Positions 28,401-35,725 of a DNA stretch of 64,000 nucleotides are shown piece after piece; positions within the stretch are counted from its first letter, which is position 1, and every line of letters starts with the position of its first letter. The position numbers were made by a program, and so were the translations under genes. The stretch is from Persebacter sp965221835 (lineage in GTDB: Bacteria; Pseudomonadota; Gammaproteobacteria; Tethybacterales; Persebacteraceae): NCBI GenBank assembly GCA_965221835.1, contig OZ244916.1:620001-684000 (forward strand), in the 5' to 3' direction. Under the pieces are notes generated by a model, which saw nothing but the letters and a program-made list of their open reading frames with translations, was not told where the DNA came from and did not search any database.

Positions 28401-30510
28401 CGTTATTCGCCGCCCGACAACCGCCCGTATTTGTGCGAACAGGCGTATTTGCGTCCACATTTGCAACGCAATCTTGGCTGTCGGTTGCTTGGCGACAATT
28501 GGCAATACTTTCGGTACTGCCGGGGTCAAGAACGGGGCGTGTTGCGGGACATTCGGAACGGTCGTTTGCGGGGCGGCATGTTGCAATTGAAACGCCCGCC
28601 TGTGCGGGGACAAAAAACGGCATTTCATCCAAAACGCATTCGCTTACATCGGCGGGCGGGCGGCAGTTATCATCTTGCGAATTTTCAAAATAAACTTCGC
28701 CGTCAATATCGTGTTCGGCACATTCGGCATGACTTCCCGGCAAACGACAGCGGTCAAGTTGGGAAGTACTGGTGGTAAAAATCGGTTCGCCGTCCACATC
28801 AAAATTGGCACATTCTTCGTTATTTCTTGGTCGTGTGCAACCGCCCGATGCCAGAAGAACCGGAAAGTTATCCCCTACTTCTACGCATTCTTCGGCGGTT
28901 TCTGCGGCACGACAAGAAGGCCCGACACGGTACGGTCGGGTCGTGGGAAAATTTTGATAGCAATCAAAATGCGGCGAAAGATTTGGCGGCAGTTCATCCC
29001 CCCCCCTCGCCGGAACGCAACTGCCGATTCTATCTGTACGCGTAGTATCTTCGGAAAAAATCGGGCGGACGAATGGACAGCCGGCATCATTTCTCGCTAA
29101 TACGCATGTATTTTCGTCCGTCAAATCGGTGAGTGCAGGATTTATTATGTTGCATTCGTCGTTGTCGGCGGGCGGGCGGCAGTTGCCGGGATTTGCGGCA
29201 TTTGCTTCAAAAAATGCGCGTTCGGCGGGACATCCGGAATGTGCCGTGGCGGGTTCGCAACTGCCGTTATTTTCTTGCGGATTATTCATATCCAACTCAT
29301 TGCATTCATCGTTATTTTCGGGCAGGCGGCAGTTGCCGGTAGCCGCCGCATCGGTGTGATAAAACGGTCGTTCGGACGGACATTCGGAATGTTGATTTGC
29401 AAGGCGGCAGTTGCCGACGGAAGCGGGATCGGTTTCGTCAAAAATCGGACGGACGGCGGGACATCCGTTGTCGCTTGTCGCAGCACGACAGGCGGCGGAG
29501 TTTGAATCATATTCCGGCATATTGGAATTTACGCTATCGCATTCGTCGTTGTTTTGCGGCAACCGGCATGCACCTTCGGGAGTGCGAAAAGTCGCCACAT
29601 CCGCCCCGAAAGTACTAACGCATTCGGCGTTGTCGTCCGCTTTGCGGCAATCGCCGGTGTTCGTGCGAATTGGAGTGTTCGCATTCACCAAATCTCTGCA
29701 ATCGGCATCCGATTCCGCCGCACGACAATCGCCCGCATCCTCAACCGGTCTGTTGCTATAAGCGTTTACGCATTCTTGACTGTTTCGTGCCGAATTGCAT
29801 CGCCCGTTGCTTGCACGAATCGGCGTATTTCTTTGCAAAGCATCGCATTCGGCGTGCGATTCCGCCCGGCGGCAATTGGTTACTTGATGTACTATCGGCA
29901 TACTTGCGGGGCAGCCGTTGTGATAATGATCAAGGTTTGGGTGGCAATCTACCGGATTTATCGGGGCATTGCGAGCGTTTATATCACTTATAGGTACGCC
30001 CGTCTCCTGATGTGGAACATCGGGGCCGATTTCACTATCAAATCTACTTCCGCTATTACCTTCCAAAAAACGACTCGGCGATACTTCATCCAAAGTTATA
30101 AAACAGGAACACCAACTGTTAGGTTGATTTATCGTATTTACGCAGTCGGCTGCCGCCGCCGTTTTCGCCGCCGCCACACTCTCGTCGTTGCTTGCAATAA
30201 AAAACTGTTTTGTATAACCGGTTCCAGTCTGGTGCGCACGAAAACCGAGATAAATGGCGGAATATCGTCCGTTTATCGGCGTACTAGCATCGGGGGAACC
30301 CAATACATGGCAGGTTAAATTACGCGAACATTCTTTATTCGCATCGTCTATTGCAGCAAGGTGAAGATTCGGCAATGCACCGAGAACAAAACCGACTCGG
30401 GAATTAAACATACCAACATGAACCCCCCGCACAAAAACATCCGCCGATGCGGAAGCCGCCGCAAACAAGACGGCGGCGAAAAAGATGATTTTATTGATTG
30501 CGTTTTTCAT
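22477..30510 (-). CDS. Giant secreted cysteine-rich repeat protein with C-terminal outer-membrane barrel
   Basis: A 2677-residue protein I do not recognise. Residues 1-23 are a clean signal peptide (hydrophobic core IIFFAAVLFAAASA, cleavage after ASA). Residues about 24-200 are a unique N-terminal domain. Residues about 200-2305 are roughly 75-85 imperfect units of 24-32 residues. Each unit has paired cysteines near C-x(8)-C; recurring words are GNCRAPTNNDEC, ATSHAGCPTDRPFY and MPQLTGG. A hydrophobic, glycine-rich helix follows near residues 2496-2516. Residues about 2523-2677 alternate polar and aromatic residues like 8-10 beta strands and end in the Bam-type signal FRLEAVRRF with terminal Phe. 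The likely role is a surface or periplasmic fibre anchored in the outer membrane, its repeats cross-linked by disulfides. The start has no Shine-Dalgarno site; a TATACT lies about 60 bp upstream. Very Cys-rich passengers are unusual for autotransporters, so export through its own barrel is doubtful. Confidence 0.85.
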   Translation of the reverse strand: MKNAINKIIFFAAVLFAAASASADVFVRGVHVGMFNSRVGFVLGALPNLHLAAIDDANKECSRNLTCHVLGSPDASTPINGRYSAIYLGFRAHQTGTGYTKQFFIASNDESVAAAKTAAAADCVNTINQPNSWCSCFITLDEVSPSRFLEGNSGSRFDSEIGPDVPHQETGVPISDINARNAPINPVDCHPNLDHYHNGCPASMPIVHQVTNCRRAESHAECDALQRNTPIRASNGRCNSARNSQECVNAYSNRPVEDAGDCRAAESDADCRDLVNANTPIRTNTGDCRKADDNAECVSTFGADVATFRTPEGACRLPQNNDECDSVNSNMPEYDSNSAACRAATSDNGCPAVRPIFDETDPASVGNCRLANQHSECPSERPFYHTDAAATGNCRLPENNDECNELDMNNPQENNGSCEPATAHSGCPAERAFFEANAANPGNCRPPADNDECNIINPALTDLTDENTCVLARNDAGCPFVRPIFSEDTTRTDRIGSCVPARGGDELPPNLSPHFDCYQNFPTTRPYRVGPSCRAAETAEECVEVGDNFPVLLASGGCTRPRNNEECANFDVDGEPIFTTSTSQLDRCRLPGSHAECAEHDIDGEVYFENSQDDNCRPPADVSECVLDEMPFFVPAQAGVSIATCRPANDRSECPATRPVLDPGSTESIANCRQATDSQDCVANVDANTPVRTNTGGCRAANNDNECENLVSTETPIRTAEGGCRPVLTCSGTTPVADVPNNQCLQAATSEECRDLVSANTPIRQTDGSCRAAADNNECNAEFPATPQHDNGACEIATSDAGCPDARPTYENGAGTGNCRTPENFTECFAFDNTRPIYDEDVTGTIKCRAPEIPRGGVGVSNREFNLQCDLMDENTPEWNGTTCVAATSHDGCPPNRPVYQNGGGPGNCRLPNNDAECSMHDTNYDGNIFEVFHDSGSQHVDNCRYANNQAECSRQGGDQIYGQGTDFDNCRSPRDANDCIFLDNFGMFIHVPNALGSCRNALNDAECQQIYPSPDSTPPVTEVLPIFDGRESVRCRVPQSHAECASLPDVGVSGIYGNAGRYYDPDMAIDIANGIYTSCRAIADNDDCSDINMATPQLTGGTCEAATSAAGCPTARPFYAPGETGNCREARQPSECPMDRAFYIDDGSAADTGNCISPSSNEDCNTIDMAMPEFNSATGNCQAATSHAGCPSDRAFYVSDGSALATGNCRAPENNDDCDILSGMERPFLTTGGECQAATQTSECPTARPVYVSDGSLTNTGNCRMATGTQDCLDNVGMTRPIYMAGECRAATNNAQCEDLNEKMPVAADDGSCRVPNSNEECRQSDTDVEPIADSGEEDGCRFPNSHAECDDFGPNYNSAIPASQNEIFYDTNEGDNCRAPTNNNDCRVWSAAVNSGYTPYFVSSESDDPPCRAAMNVNECPDERPFYDETGAANTGNCRVPNNHAECADAKSGTGIYYDNTITDALKCRAPADNDDCSDIDMATPQLTGGACVAATSAAGCPTDRAFYVSDGSASATGNCRAPTSNDECDMLDNTMTRLNGNICVAASNNAGCPTARPRFDPDHAMSIGGCRVRLPDDCDDQNNPIFVSGECMPARNMADCRTTDRPIYDTLHADSIGNCRLPLDDSDCRADSTDTPIYDATLTDSIKCRAPRDNAECVRAPDAGDYFDNTLSGAVQCRAPTSNDECDEINMNMPQLTGGNCEAATSHAGCPTDRAFYETGNPGNCRAPTNNAECDTLSAMMLPFLENNICRAAAQHSECPVSRPFHHATDATATGNCRVPANQTECGQIGSNRMHDETADAEGDCRLREQTDCTDLPATPFLGDSGECRPAEGPGECLNTARPVYDPNDPMNEAQTTGNCRARRPNDCADSAPVFDASLSTNPPCRPARNPGECPADILPIFDESETGNCRVPRSDRECGDSMNPPIFDNTLPADTIQCRDPNNSGECNRADEAMPFYDGSSCVAASSFAECPDSRPFYATDAIATGNCRLPASTAECGMLPNAGNDLFYDETQCRAPKSNDECDEINTAMPQENNGACQAATAISGCPTARPIYVSDDSAAATGNCRAPQSNNDCNLLNRNMPQHNNGACEIADRVTGCPTDRPVFDEGDPDSIGNCRPTRTGDCIDPMLPIFADGACRPANNMDECLTTAFPIYENGLTESGNCRTPRTNDECVDSANDAIFDNTLPADTIQCRLPNNDAECEIQDNLRPTQESRPIYDPADSAAVDNCRERRADDCAADPMLPYLNPESGMCEIATEESHCPSARPVFEDGLPDTGNCRLRESRDCEAANEVFDSRSVGGGVCLAPRVFLDTEQIAPLIANVYSVAECEDAGWNTGYAVQTVTTATTPERGNAAEYCIIPVRRDDSVPPAVAAREATSQQFENNGDTANGCLTRNSAGLTDADKAGYTPDISGIPNCNIDELFGNDGFPEAPAGFPTPEDVTTDPGDRRLVVAVRAGVNDIYDNGVLVPRFVRLIGGGGASGNAEDLAKFTGVFGGVLGVIAFVHYLSAGDAGADAFSFAPNFGYSITNDNGYSANVGGRAEYVIADWNLHWTARQTSTNGEFGEFYYASGARYDGDFWTAAFSESVRGETADYDLSLSADLRGNLWSLSPTYRFHASVETEETDSESALNLEGVLLYNRWTIRPSAGFEWRQFNEFGNNATFRLEAVRRF

Positions 30511-30655
30511 TTGCGTTTTTCATTTGTCATTTGCATTGCATTTGGTTTACTCTTTTTGCAAACTATTTGCGAAAGTATAACACAAATCCCGCCCGAATTC
30601 GCAAACGCCGAAAACGGAACCGGACAACAGCGGAAATTTCGTAAAAAAAGAATTT

Positions 30656-30730
30656 TTCCTCGCCCCCGACATTTGTCGGGGGCGAAACAAGCCGCAGCAG
30701 TTTACTGCTGCAAAACCCGGCATTTTCCGC
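30656..30730. repeat. Double-hairpin interspersed repeat, copy 1
   Basis: A perfect 10-bp stem CGCCCCCGAC with loop ATTT (30661-30684) is followed by a perfect 7-bp stem GCAGCAG with loop TTTA (30694-30711) and then AAAACCCGGCATTTTCCGC. The same module, with decayed stems, lies at 62306-62378. REP-like or a small structured RNA. Confidence 0.65.
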
Positions 30731-30776
30731 CGCAAAAAACCCCGTCATTCCCGCCGAAAATCCCGAAAAACCCCCC

Positions 30777-31185
30777 GTCATTCCCGCGAAAGCGGGAATC
30801 CATTACGGGCAATTAATTTTGGAATTTCCGCACATTTTACGCGAAAATTAAGTTTGAAATTCCCGCGAATTTTACGCAAAAAACGGCGTGAACGCGGGAA
30901 TTTGTCGGCGAAAATGGATTCCCGCTTTCGCGGGAATGACGGCGGGGAGGCGCACATTTTACGCGAAAATTAAGTTTGAAATTCTCGCGAATTTTACGCA
31001 AAAAACGGCGTGAACGCGGGAATTTATCGGCGAAAATGGATTCCCGCTTTCGCGGGAATGACGGCGGGGAGGCGCACATTTTACGCGAAAATTAAGTTTG
31101 AAATTCCCGCGAATTTTACACAAAAAAACGGCGTGAACGCGGGGATTTATCGGCGAAAATGGATTCCCGCTTTCGCGGGAATGAC
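30777..31185. repeat. Second NIME/MITE-like array: one 164-bp element plus two tandem 122-bp units
   Basis: 30777-30940 is the same type of element as at 7142-7851, with ATTCCC-N8-GGGAAT palindromes at both ends and the TTACGCGAAAATTAAGTTT core. It is followed by direct repeats at 30941-31062 and 31063-31185, each ending in the same palindrome plus GAC. The two tandem units share well over 90 % identity by eye. Confidence 0.8.
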
Positions 31186-31343
31186 GGCGGGGAGGCGGGA
31201 ATTCGGCGGCAAGAATCGGACGGCGGCGGACGGCGAAAATGTCGGCGTGAACGCGGGGATTTGTCGGGCGAAAATGTCGGCGGGGCGGAAATAGAATCGG
31301 CGACAGCGGTGGAAAAAATTAAAATGGCGGGGGCGGTTTGCGT

Positions 31344-31349
31344 TATAAT
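31344..31349 (+). promoter_or_regulatory. TATAAT -10 box of the YhdH-like reductase gene
   Basis: TATAAT with nine bases to the ATG at 31359; near-leaderless. No Shine-Dalgarno. Confidence 0.55.
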
Positions 31350-31358
31350 TTGCGGACT

Positions 31359-32384
31359 ATGAAAAACACACACTCAAACAATCCTGCACCGGATAACTTC
31401 CGGGCTTTGGTCGCGTACTCGGATGAAAAAGGCAAATTGCAATCCGTTGCCGTTGAAAATGTCGATTCCGCCCTTCTCGCCGAAGGGGACGCAGTTGTCC
31501 GCGTACGCTGGTCGGGCGTCAATTATAAAGACGCACTCGCCGTCAGCGGCAAAGGCAAAATTTTGCGCGGGTCGCCGCTTATTCCCGGCGTAGATTATGC
31601 CGGCGAAATCGTTGCCGATGTCGGCGAATTAAAAGCCGGCGATTTGGTCGCCCTCACCGGTCGGGCGGTCGGCGAAAAATACAGCGGCGGTTTCGCCCAA
31701 TTCGCACGAATTTCCGCCGGATGGTTGTCCAAACTTCCCGCCGGAATGGATTGCAAACAAGCGATGACTTGCGGCACCGCCGGAATTACCGCCGCATTGT
31801 GCGTTTTGGCATTGCGCGATAGCGGACATGTCAAAGACGGCGGCAAAATCGCCGTCAGCGGTGCATCCGGCGGAGTCGGCAGTTTCGCCGTGCGTCTTCT
31901 CGCCCGTCTCGGTTATGAAGTCGCCGCTATTAGCCGCCCCGCCGCCGCCGATTATCTAAAACAAGCGGGCGCATCCGAAGTTTTATCGCGCGAAGATATG
32001 TCCGCCCCCGCCCGTCCGCTGGAAAAATCGCGATGGGACGGCGCGATAGATACTGTCGGCGGCGACATTCTCGCGCGTCTTTTGGCGGAAGCAAATTACG
32101 GCGGAGTCGTTGCCGCTTGCGGTCTCGCCGCCGATGTGAAATTGCACACAACCGTAATGCCATTTATTTTGCGCGGCGTGCGTTTGGACGGAATCGATTC
32201 GGTCATGATTCCCGATTCATTACGCACCCGCGCATGGCAGTTTCTCGCCGAAACGCTAACGGACGAAGATTATGCCGCCGTGCAAAATGAAGTTGTCGGG
32301 CTGGACGGAATCGTCGCCGCCGCCGACAAAGTTTTGGCGGGCGATTTTTGCGGGCGCATTTTGGTCAATCCGGACAATGCATAA
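31359..32384 (+). CDS. YhdH/AcuI-type acrylyl-CoA reductase or quinone oxidoreductase
   Basis: A 341-residue zinc-free medium-chain dehydrogenase. Visible are the WSGVNYKDALAVSGKG opening, GVDYAGEIV, and the NADPH motif SGASGGVGSFAV. The family reduces acryloyl-CoA to propionyl-CoA; AcuI acts in DMSP breakdown in marine bacteria, YhdH in acrylate tolerance. I chose the ATG at 31359 since TATAAT is just upstream. It overlaps the next gene by 8 bp. Confidence 0.85.
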   Translation: MKNTHSNNPAPDNFRALVAYSDEKGKLQSVAVENVDSALLAEGDAVVRVRWSGVNYKDALAVSGKGKILRGSPLIPGVDYAGEIVADVGELKAGDLVALTGRAVGEKYSGGFAQFARISAGWLSKLPAGMDCKQAMTCGTAGITAALCVLALRDSGHVKDGGKIAVSGASGGVGSFAVRLLARLGYEVAAISRPAAADYLKQAGASEVLSREDMSAPARPLEKSRWDGAIDTVGGDILARLLAEANYGGVVAACGLAADVKLHTTVMPFILRGVRLDGIDSVMIPDSLRTRAWQFLAETLTDEDYAAVQNEVVGLDGIVAAADKVLAGDFCGRILVNPDNA

Positions 32385-33321
32385 ACCGTGGCGCGAATCG
32401 CTTCCCGGCATTCGCCGCGTTGATGTTTTTCATCCGGCGGCGGGACATACTTGCTGCTATTTGCTGGCGGATAAAAACGAAGGCGCGTTGATAGATTGCG
32501 GCGCAAAAAATGGAATCGGCGCGATTATAGAATCGGTTGCCGATGCCGGTTTGCAAAACGAAGACATTCGCTGGATTATCGCAACGCATGCGCATTTGGA
32601 TCATGCGGGTGCGGCGGGCGAATTGATGCGGCGTTTTCCGCGCGCGATTTTGGGCGGGCATCCGTCCGCGGTCAAACATTTAACGAATCCGGATGCGCGT
32701 TTGTTGCCCGCGGTGCGCAGTTTATACGGCGAAAAGTTTTACGCCGAACAATACGGCGACATTCCCGCAGTTCCCGAATCGCGCGCACGGGCGTTTGCGG
32801 ATGACGAAAAAATATCTTTCGCCGGACGCGAATTAACCATTTTGTACACCCCCGGCCATGCGTGGCATCACATCAGCATTTATGACGAATCGGGCGGCGT
32901 TTTTTTTGCCGGAGATGCTTATGGCGTTTCATTTTCCGATATTAAAACGGGCGGCGATATTTTTATTCCGCCGGTGATGCCGCCGACTCAATTTTCGCCG
33001 GAATCTGCAAAACAAACTTTGCGGCGATTGCGCGATTTGAACGCATCGCATGCCGCATTGTCGCATTTTGATGTCGTTCGCAACGCGCCGTCTTTGGCGA
33101 AATCGCAAATTGCCGCGCTGGAAGAATGGGAATCGGCGGCGCAAAAAATCGCCGCAAGCGACGAAGATTTTTATAAATCATTTCGCGCCTATTTGCAAAA
33201 ATGGTACGAAAACGCCGCCGGTGTTTCGCCGGAAGTTATCAGCCGTTTTCACGATGGCGATATGCGTTTGACCGCTTGCGGTTTCGCGCATTTGCACGGC
33301 AAATTTCAACCGCCGTCTTAA
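32377..33321 (+). CDS. MBL-fold metallo-hydrolase
   Basis: A 314-residue metallo-beta-lactamase-fold protein with the metal motif HAHLDHAG near residues 80-87, then TPGHAWHH and GDAYG. The fold hydrolyses thioesters, lactones or phosphoesters; this lineage resembles proteins annotated as hydroxyacylglutathione-hydrolase-like. The start (MHKPWRES) is inside the end of the reductase gene. Linkage to an acyl-CoA reductase hints at thioester hydrolysis, by inference only. Confidence 0.85.
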   Translation: MHKPWRESLPGIRRVDVFHPAAGHTCCYLLADKNEGALIDCGAKNGIGAIIESVADAGLQNEDIRWIIATHAHLDHAGAAGELMRRFPRAILGGHPSAVKHLTNPDARLLPAVRSLYGEKFYAEQYGDIPAVPESRARAFADDEKISFAGRELTILYTPGHAWHHISIYDESGGVFFAGDAYGVSFSDIKTGGDIFIPPVMPPTQFSPESAKQTLRRLRDLNASHAALSHFDVVRNAPSLAKSQIAALEEWESAAQKIAASDEDFYKSFRAYLQKWYENAAGVSPEVISRFHDGDMRLTACGFAHLHGKFQPPS

Positions 33322-33325
33322 TTTT

Positions 33326-34213
33326 ATGTCCGCATTAAAGTTAATCCCCGCGCATGCACCGACAACGATGTCGCGAATCGGAACGCAAGTTTTTGCGGGA
33401 AATCTTTTGTTATTTGCGCCGTCTCCGGCGATGCGGAATTTACTCGCGCAAGTGCGAAAAGTTGCGCGGGAGTGTTTTGACATTTCGCATCCGCCGCATG
33501 CGCATCGCAAATATTCTCGCGATGAGTTTTTACGCCGTGCCGAAGATGCACAAAAACGCGTCAATACGGCGGAATGCAAACAACTTTTTGCGGCAGTGTT
33601 AGACGGTCTCGGCATTTCGCGCAAAAATTTATTTTGGGATACGCTTGGTTTGCGAGTCGCACCGCCGATACAAAATGCGGACGATTTGACATTGCGCGGA
33701 TTCCGTTCTTTCGTCCCCGTGCATCGCGATACTTGGGGCGCAGGATTTCAATCGCAAATTAATTGGTGGGCGCCGGTGTGGTCGCTTGCCGCACGGCGAA
33801 CGATGGGATTTTATCCTTCATATTGGATGCGCCCGTTGCGCAATACTTCTGCCGAATGGTCGTTCCGCGAATTTCTCGCTTCGCGCAAACGCGCCGCAAA
33901 CGGAAGTGCCGCCGCTTATCCGTCCGCACCGAACGCGTTGGAAAATCCGGATGAATCGCCCGCGCCGTTGCGAATGCGCCCCGGCGAATTGTTATGTTTT
34001 TCGTCCGCACATTTGCATACTTCCATCGCGAACGCAACCGCCCTCACCCGTTTTTCGCTGGAAATTCGTACGCTGCATTTGGATGATCTCCGCCGCAATC
34101 GCGGCGCACCGAACGCGGACAACGAAAGTCGCTGCAACATTGTCGGATTGTTTTCATCGGCGGCAGACGGCGCGCCGTTAAAAACAAAATGGAATGCGCC
34201 CGCCGCCGTTTGA
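33326..34213 (+). CDS. Putative Fe(II)/2-oxoglutarate-dependent oxygenase
   Basis: A 295-residue protein. VPVHRDTWGAG supplies an H-x-D metal pair and, about 130 residues on, SSAHLHTSIANATALTRFSLE supplies a distal His and an Arg placed as for 2-oxoglutarate binding, as in phytanoyl-CoA dioxygenase-like enzymes. NWWAPVW is a conserved-looking core strand. Substrate unknown. It follows the MBL gene by 4 bp and ends before the gltD promoter. The fold call rests on motif spacing only. Confidence 0.6.
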   Translation: MSALKLIPAHAPTTMSRIGTQVFAGNLLLFAPSPAMRNLLAQVRKVARECFDISHPPHAHRKYSRDEFLRRAEDAQKRVNTAECKQLFAAVLDGLGISRKNLFWDTLGLRVAPPIQNADDLTLRGFRSFVPVHRDTWGAGFQSQINWWAPVWSLAARRTMGFYPSYWMRPLRNTSAEWSFREFLASRKRAANGSAAAYPSAPNALENPDESPAPLRMRPGELLCFSSAHLHTSIANATALTRFSLEIRTLHLDDLRRNRGAPNADNESRCNIVGLFSSAADGAPLKTKWNAPAAV

Positions 34214-34250
34214 CAAACGCAAAATGTTTATTTAAAAATTTATAATCGCA

Positions 34251-34256
34251 TAAAAT
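34251..34256 (+). promoter_or_regulatory. TAAAAT -10 box of gltD (leaderless)
   Basis: TAAAAT with exactly six bases to the ATG at 34263. A second TATAAT at 34241-34246 would give a ten-base leader. Confidence 0.5.
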
Positions 34257-34262
34257 ATCGCC

Positions 34263-35702
34263 ATGGGAAAAGATACCGGATTTTTAGAAATAGAACGCGC
34301 GCGCAATGTTTACGAACCGGTCGCAGAACGCTTGCGACATTATCGCGAATTTGCAATACATCCCGATATTTCCGAAGTCGGCGAACAAGCGGCGCGTTGT
34401 ATGGATTGCGGCATTCCGTTTTGTCAAACCGGTTGCCCGGTGCATAATATCATTCCCGATTGGAACGACCTCGCCTATCGCGGCGATTGGCGACGCGCGA
34501 TGGACACATTGCATTCCACAAATAACTTTCCCGAATTTACCGGACGCGTCTGCCCCGCCCCGTGCGAATCCGCCTGCACGCTAAATATTAACGACGATGC
34601 GGTAACAATTAAATCCATAGAACGCGCGATTGTCGACAACGCATGGAACGAAGGACAAATTGCACCGCTGCCGCCGCAAACCAAAACCGGCAAACGAGTC
34701 GCCGTTGTCGGTTCCGGTCCGTCCGGACTCGCTTGCGCACAACAACTCGCGCGCGCCGGACACGCCGTTGAAGTGTTGGAAAAAAACGAAAAACCCGGCG
34801 GACTTTTGCGTTTCGGCATTCCCGATTTTAAGATGGAAAAATATCTCATAGACCGCCGCATTATGCAAATGGAATCCGAAGGCGCGGTTTTCAAAACCGG
34901 CATAAATGTCGGCGGCGACACGGACGCAAAAAAATTGGCGCGAGAATACGACGCTGTCGTTATCGCTTGCGGTTCCGAAACGCCGCGCGATTTGCCGATT
35001 GACGGACGCGATTTGCGCGGCGTGCATTTTGCGATGGATTTTTTGCCGCAACAAAATCGCCGTGTCGCCGGATTGCCGGTCGGGGCGGCGGACATTCTCG
35101 CCGCCGGAAAACATGTTGTCGTTATCGGCGGCGGCGATACTGGTTCCGATTGCATCGGTACTTCCAACCGGCAAGGCGCAGCGGAAATTGTGCAATTTGA
35201 ATTGTTGCCGCAACCGCCGCACGACGAAGACAAACCGCTGACATGGCCGCACTGGCCGCTAAAACTTCGCGCTTCTACTTCGCACGATGAAGGATGCGAA
35301 CGCGAATGGGCGGTAATGACGAAAGCGTTTGTCGGCGACGAAAACGGCAATGTCCGCAAACTTCGCGGCGCGCGAGTTGAGTGGAAAAACCAAAACGGAA
35401 AAATGAAAATGGAAGAAATTCCCGGCGGCGAATTTGAACTTCCCGCCGACCTCGTTTTGCTGGCGATGGGCTATATGCATCCGACACAAAACGGAATGCT
35501 GTCCGATTTAAATTTGCAATTGGACGCGCGCGGCAACATTTTGGCGGACGACAAAAACTATAAAACTTCGGTAAAAAACATTTTCGCCGCCGGCGACTGC
35601 CGCCGCGGTCAATCCCTCGTCGTCTGGGCAATCCGCGAAGGACGACAATGCGCCCGCGCAGTAGACAAATTCCTCACCGGCAAATCGGATCTGCCGCGAT
35701 AA
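34263..35702 (+). CDS. gltD: Glutamate synthase (NADPH) small subunit
   Basis: A 479-residue iron-sulfur flavoprotein that passes NADPH electrons to GltB to form glutamate. The N-terminal cluster cysteines appear in CMDCGIPFC and the following GCPVHNIIPDW; FAD binds at GSGPSGLACA and NADPH at GGGDTGSDC. The gltB partner is not adjacent: the CRISPR array begins 24 bp downstream. Full length. Confidence 0.95.
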   Translation: MGKDTGFLEIERARNVYEPVAERLRHYREFAIHPDISEVGEQAARCMDCGIPFCQTGCPVHNIIPDWNDLAYRGDWRRAMDTLHSTNNFPEFTGRVCPAPCESACTLNINDDAVTIKSIERAIVDNAWNEGQIAPLPPQTKTGKRVAVVGSGPSGLACAQQLARAGHAVEVLEKNEKPGGLLRFGIPDFKMEKYLIDRRIMQMESEGAVFKTGINVGGDTDAKKLAREYDAVVIACGSETPRDLPIDGRDLRGVHFAMDFLPQQNRRVAGLPVGAADILAAGKHVVVIGGGDTGSDCIGTSNRQGAAEIVQFELLPQPPHDEDKPLTWPHWPLKLRASTSHDEGCEREWAVMTKAFVGDENGNVRKLRGARVEWKNQNGKMKMEEIPGGEFELPADLVLLAMGYMHPTQNGMLSDLNLQLDARGNILADDKNYKTSVKNIFAAGDCRRGQSLVVWAIREGRQCARAVDKFLTGKSDLPR

Positions 35703-35725
35703 AAAATTTCGCAAATCGCGGCAAC

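Larger units (their letters stand above)
30511..31340. repeat. Repeat-filled intergenic region (about 830 bp, no gene)
   Basis: Contains the giant-gene promoter region, a double-hairpin element (30656-30730) and a three-unit repeat array (30777-31185). No coding sequence is supported. A DNA duplication ATGAAAAACGCA occurs at the giant-gene start, 13 bp apart, so the second ATG is out of frame. Confidence 0.8.

Noticed and set aside
22566..30318. Many plus-strand open frames of 60-260 codons across the giant gene
   Set aside because: They are antisense shadows of a repetitive gene: they repeat the same Arg/Ile-rich phrases, lack ribosome sites, and the minus frame has the signal peptide and barrel.
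30837..31294. Short ORFs in the second repeat array
   Set aside because: Repeat read-through in both directions; tandem peptides mirror the DNA unit.
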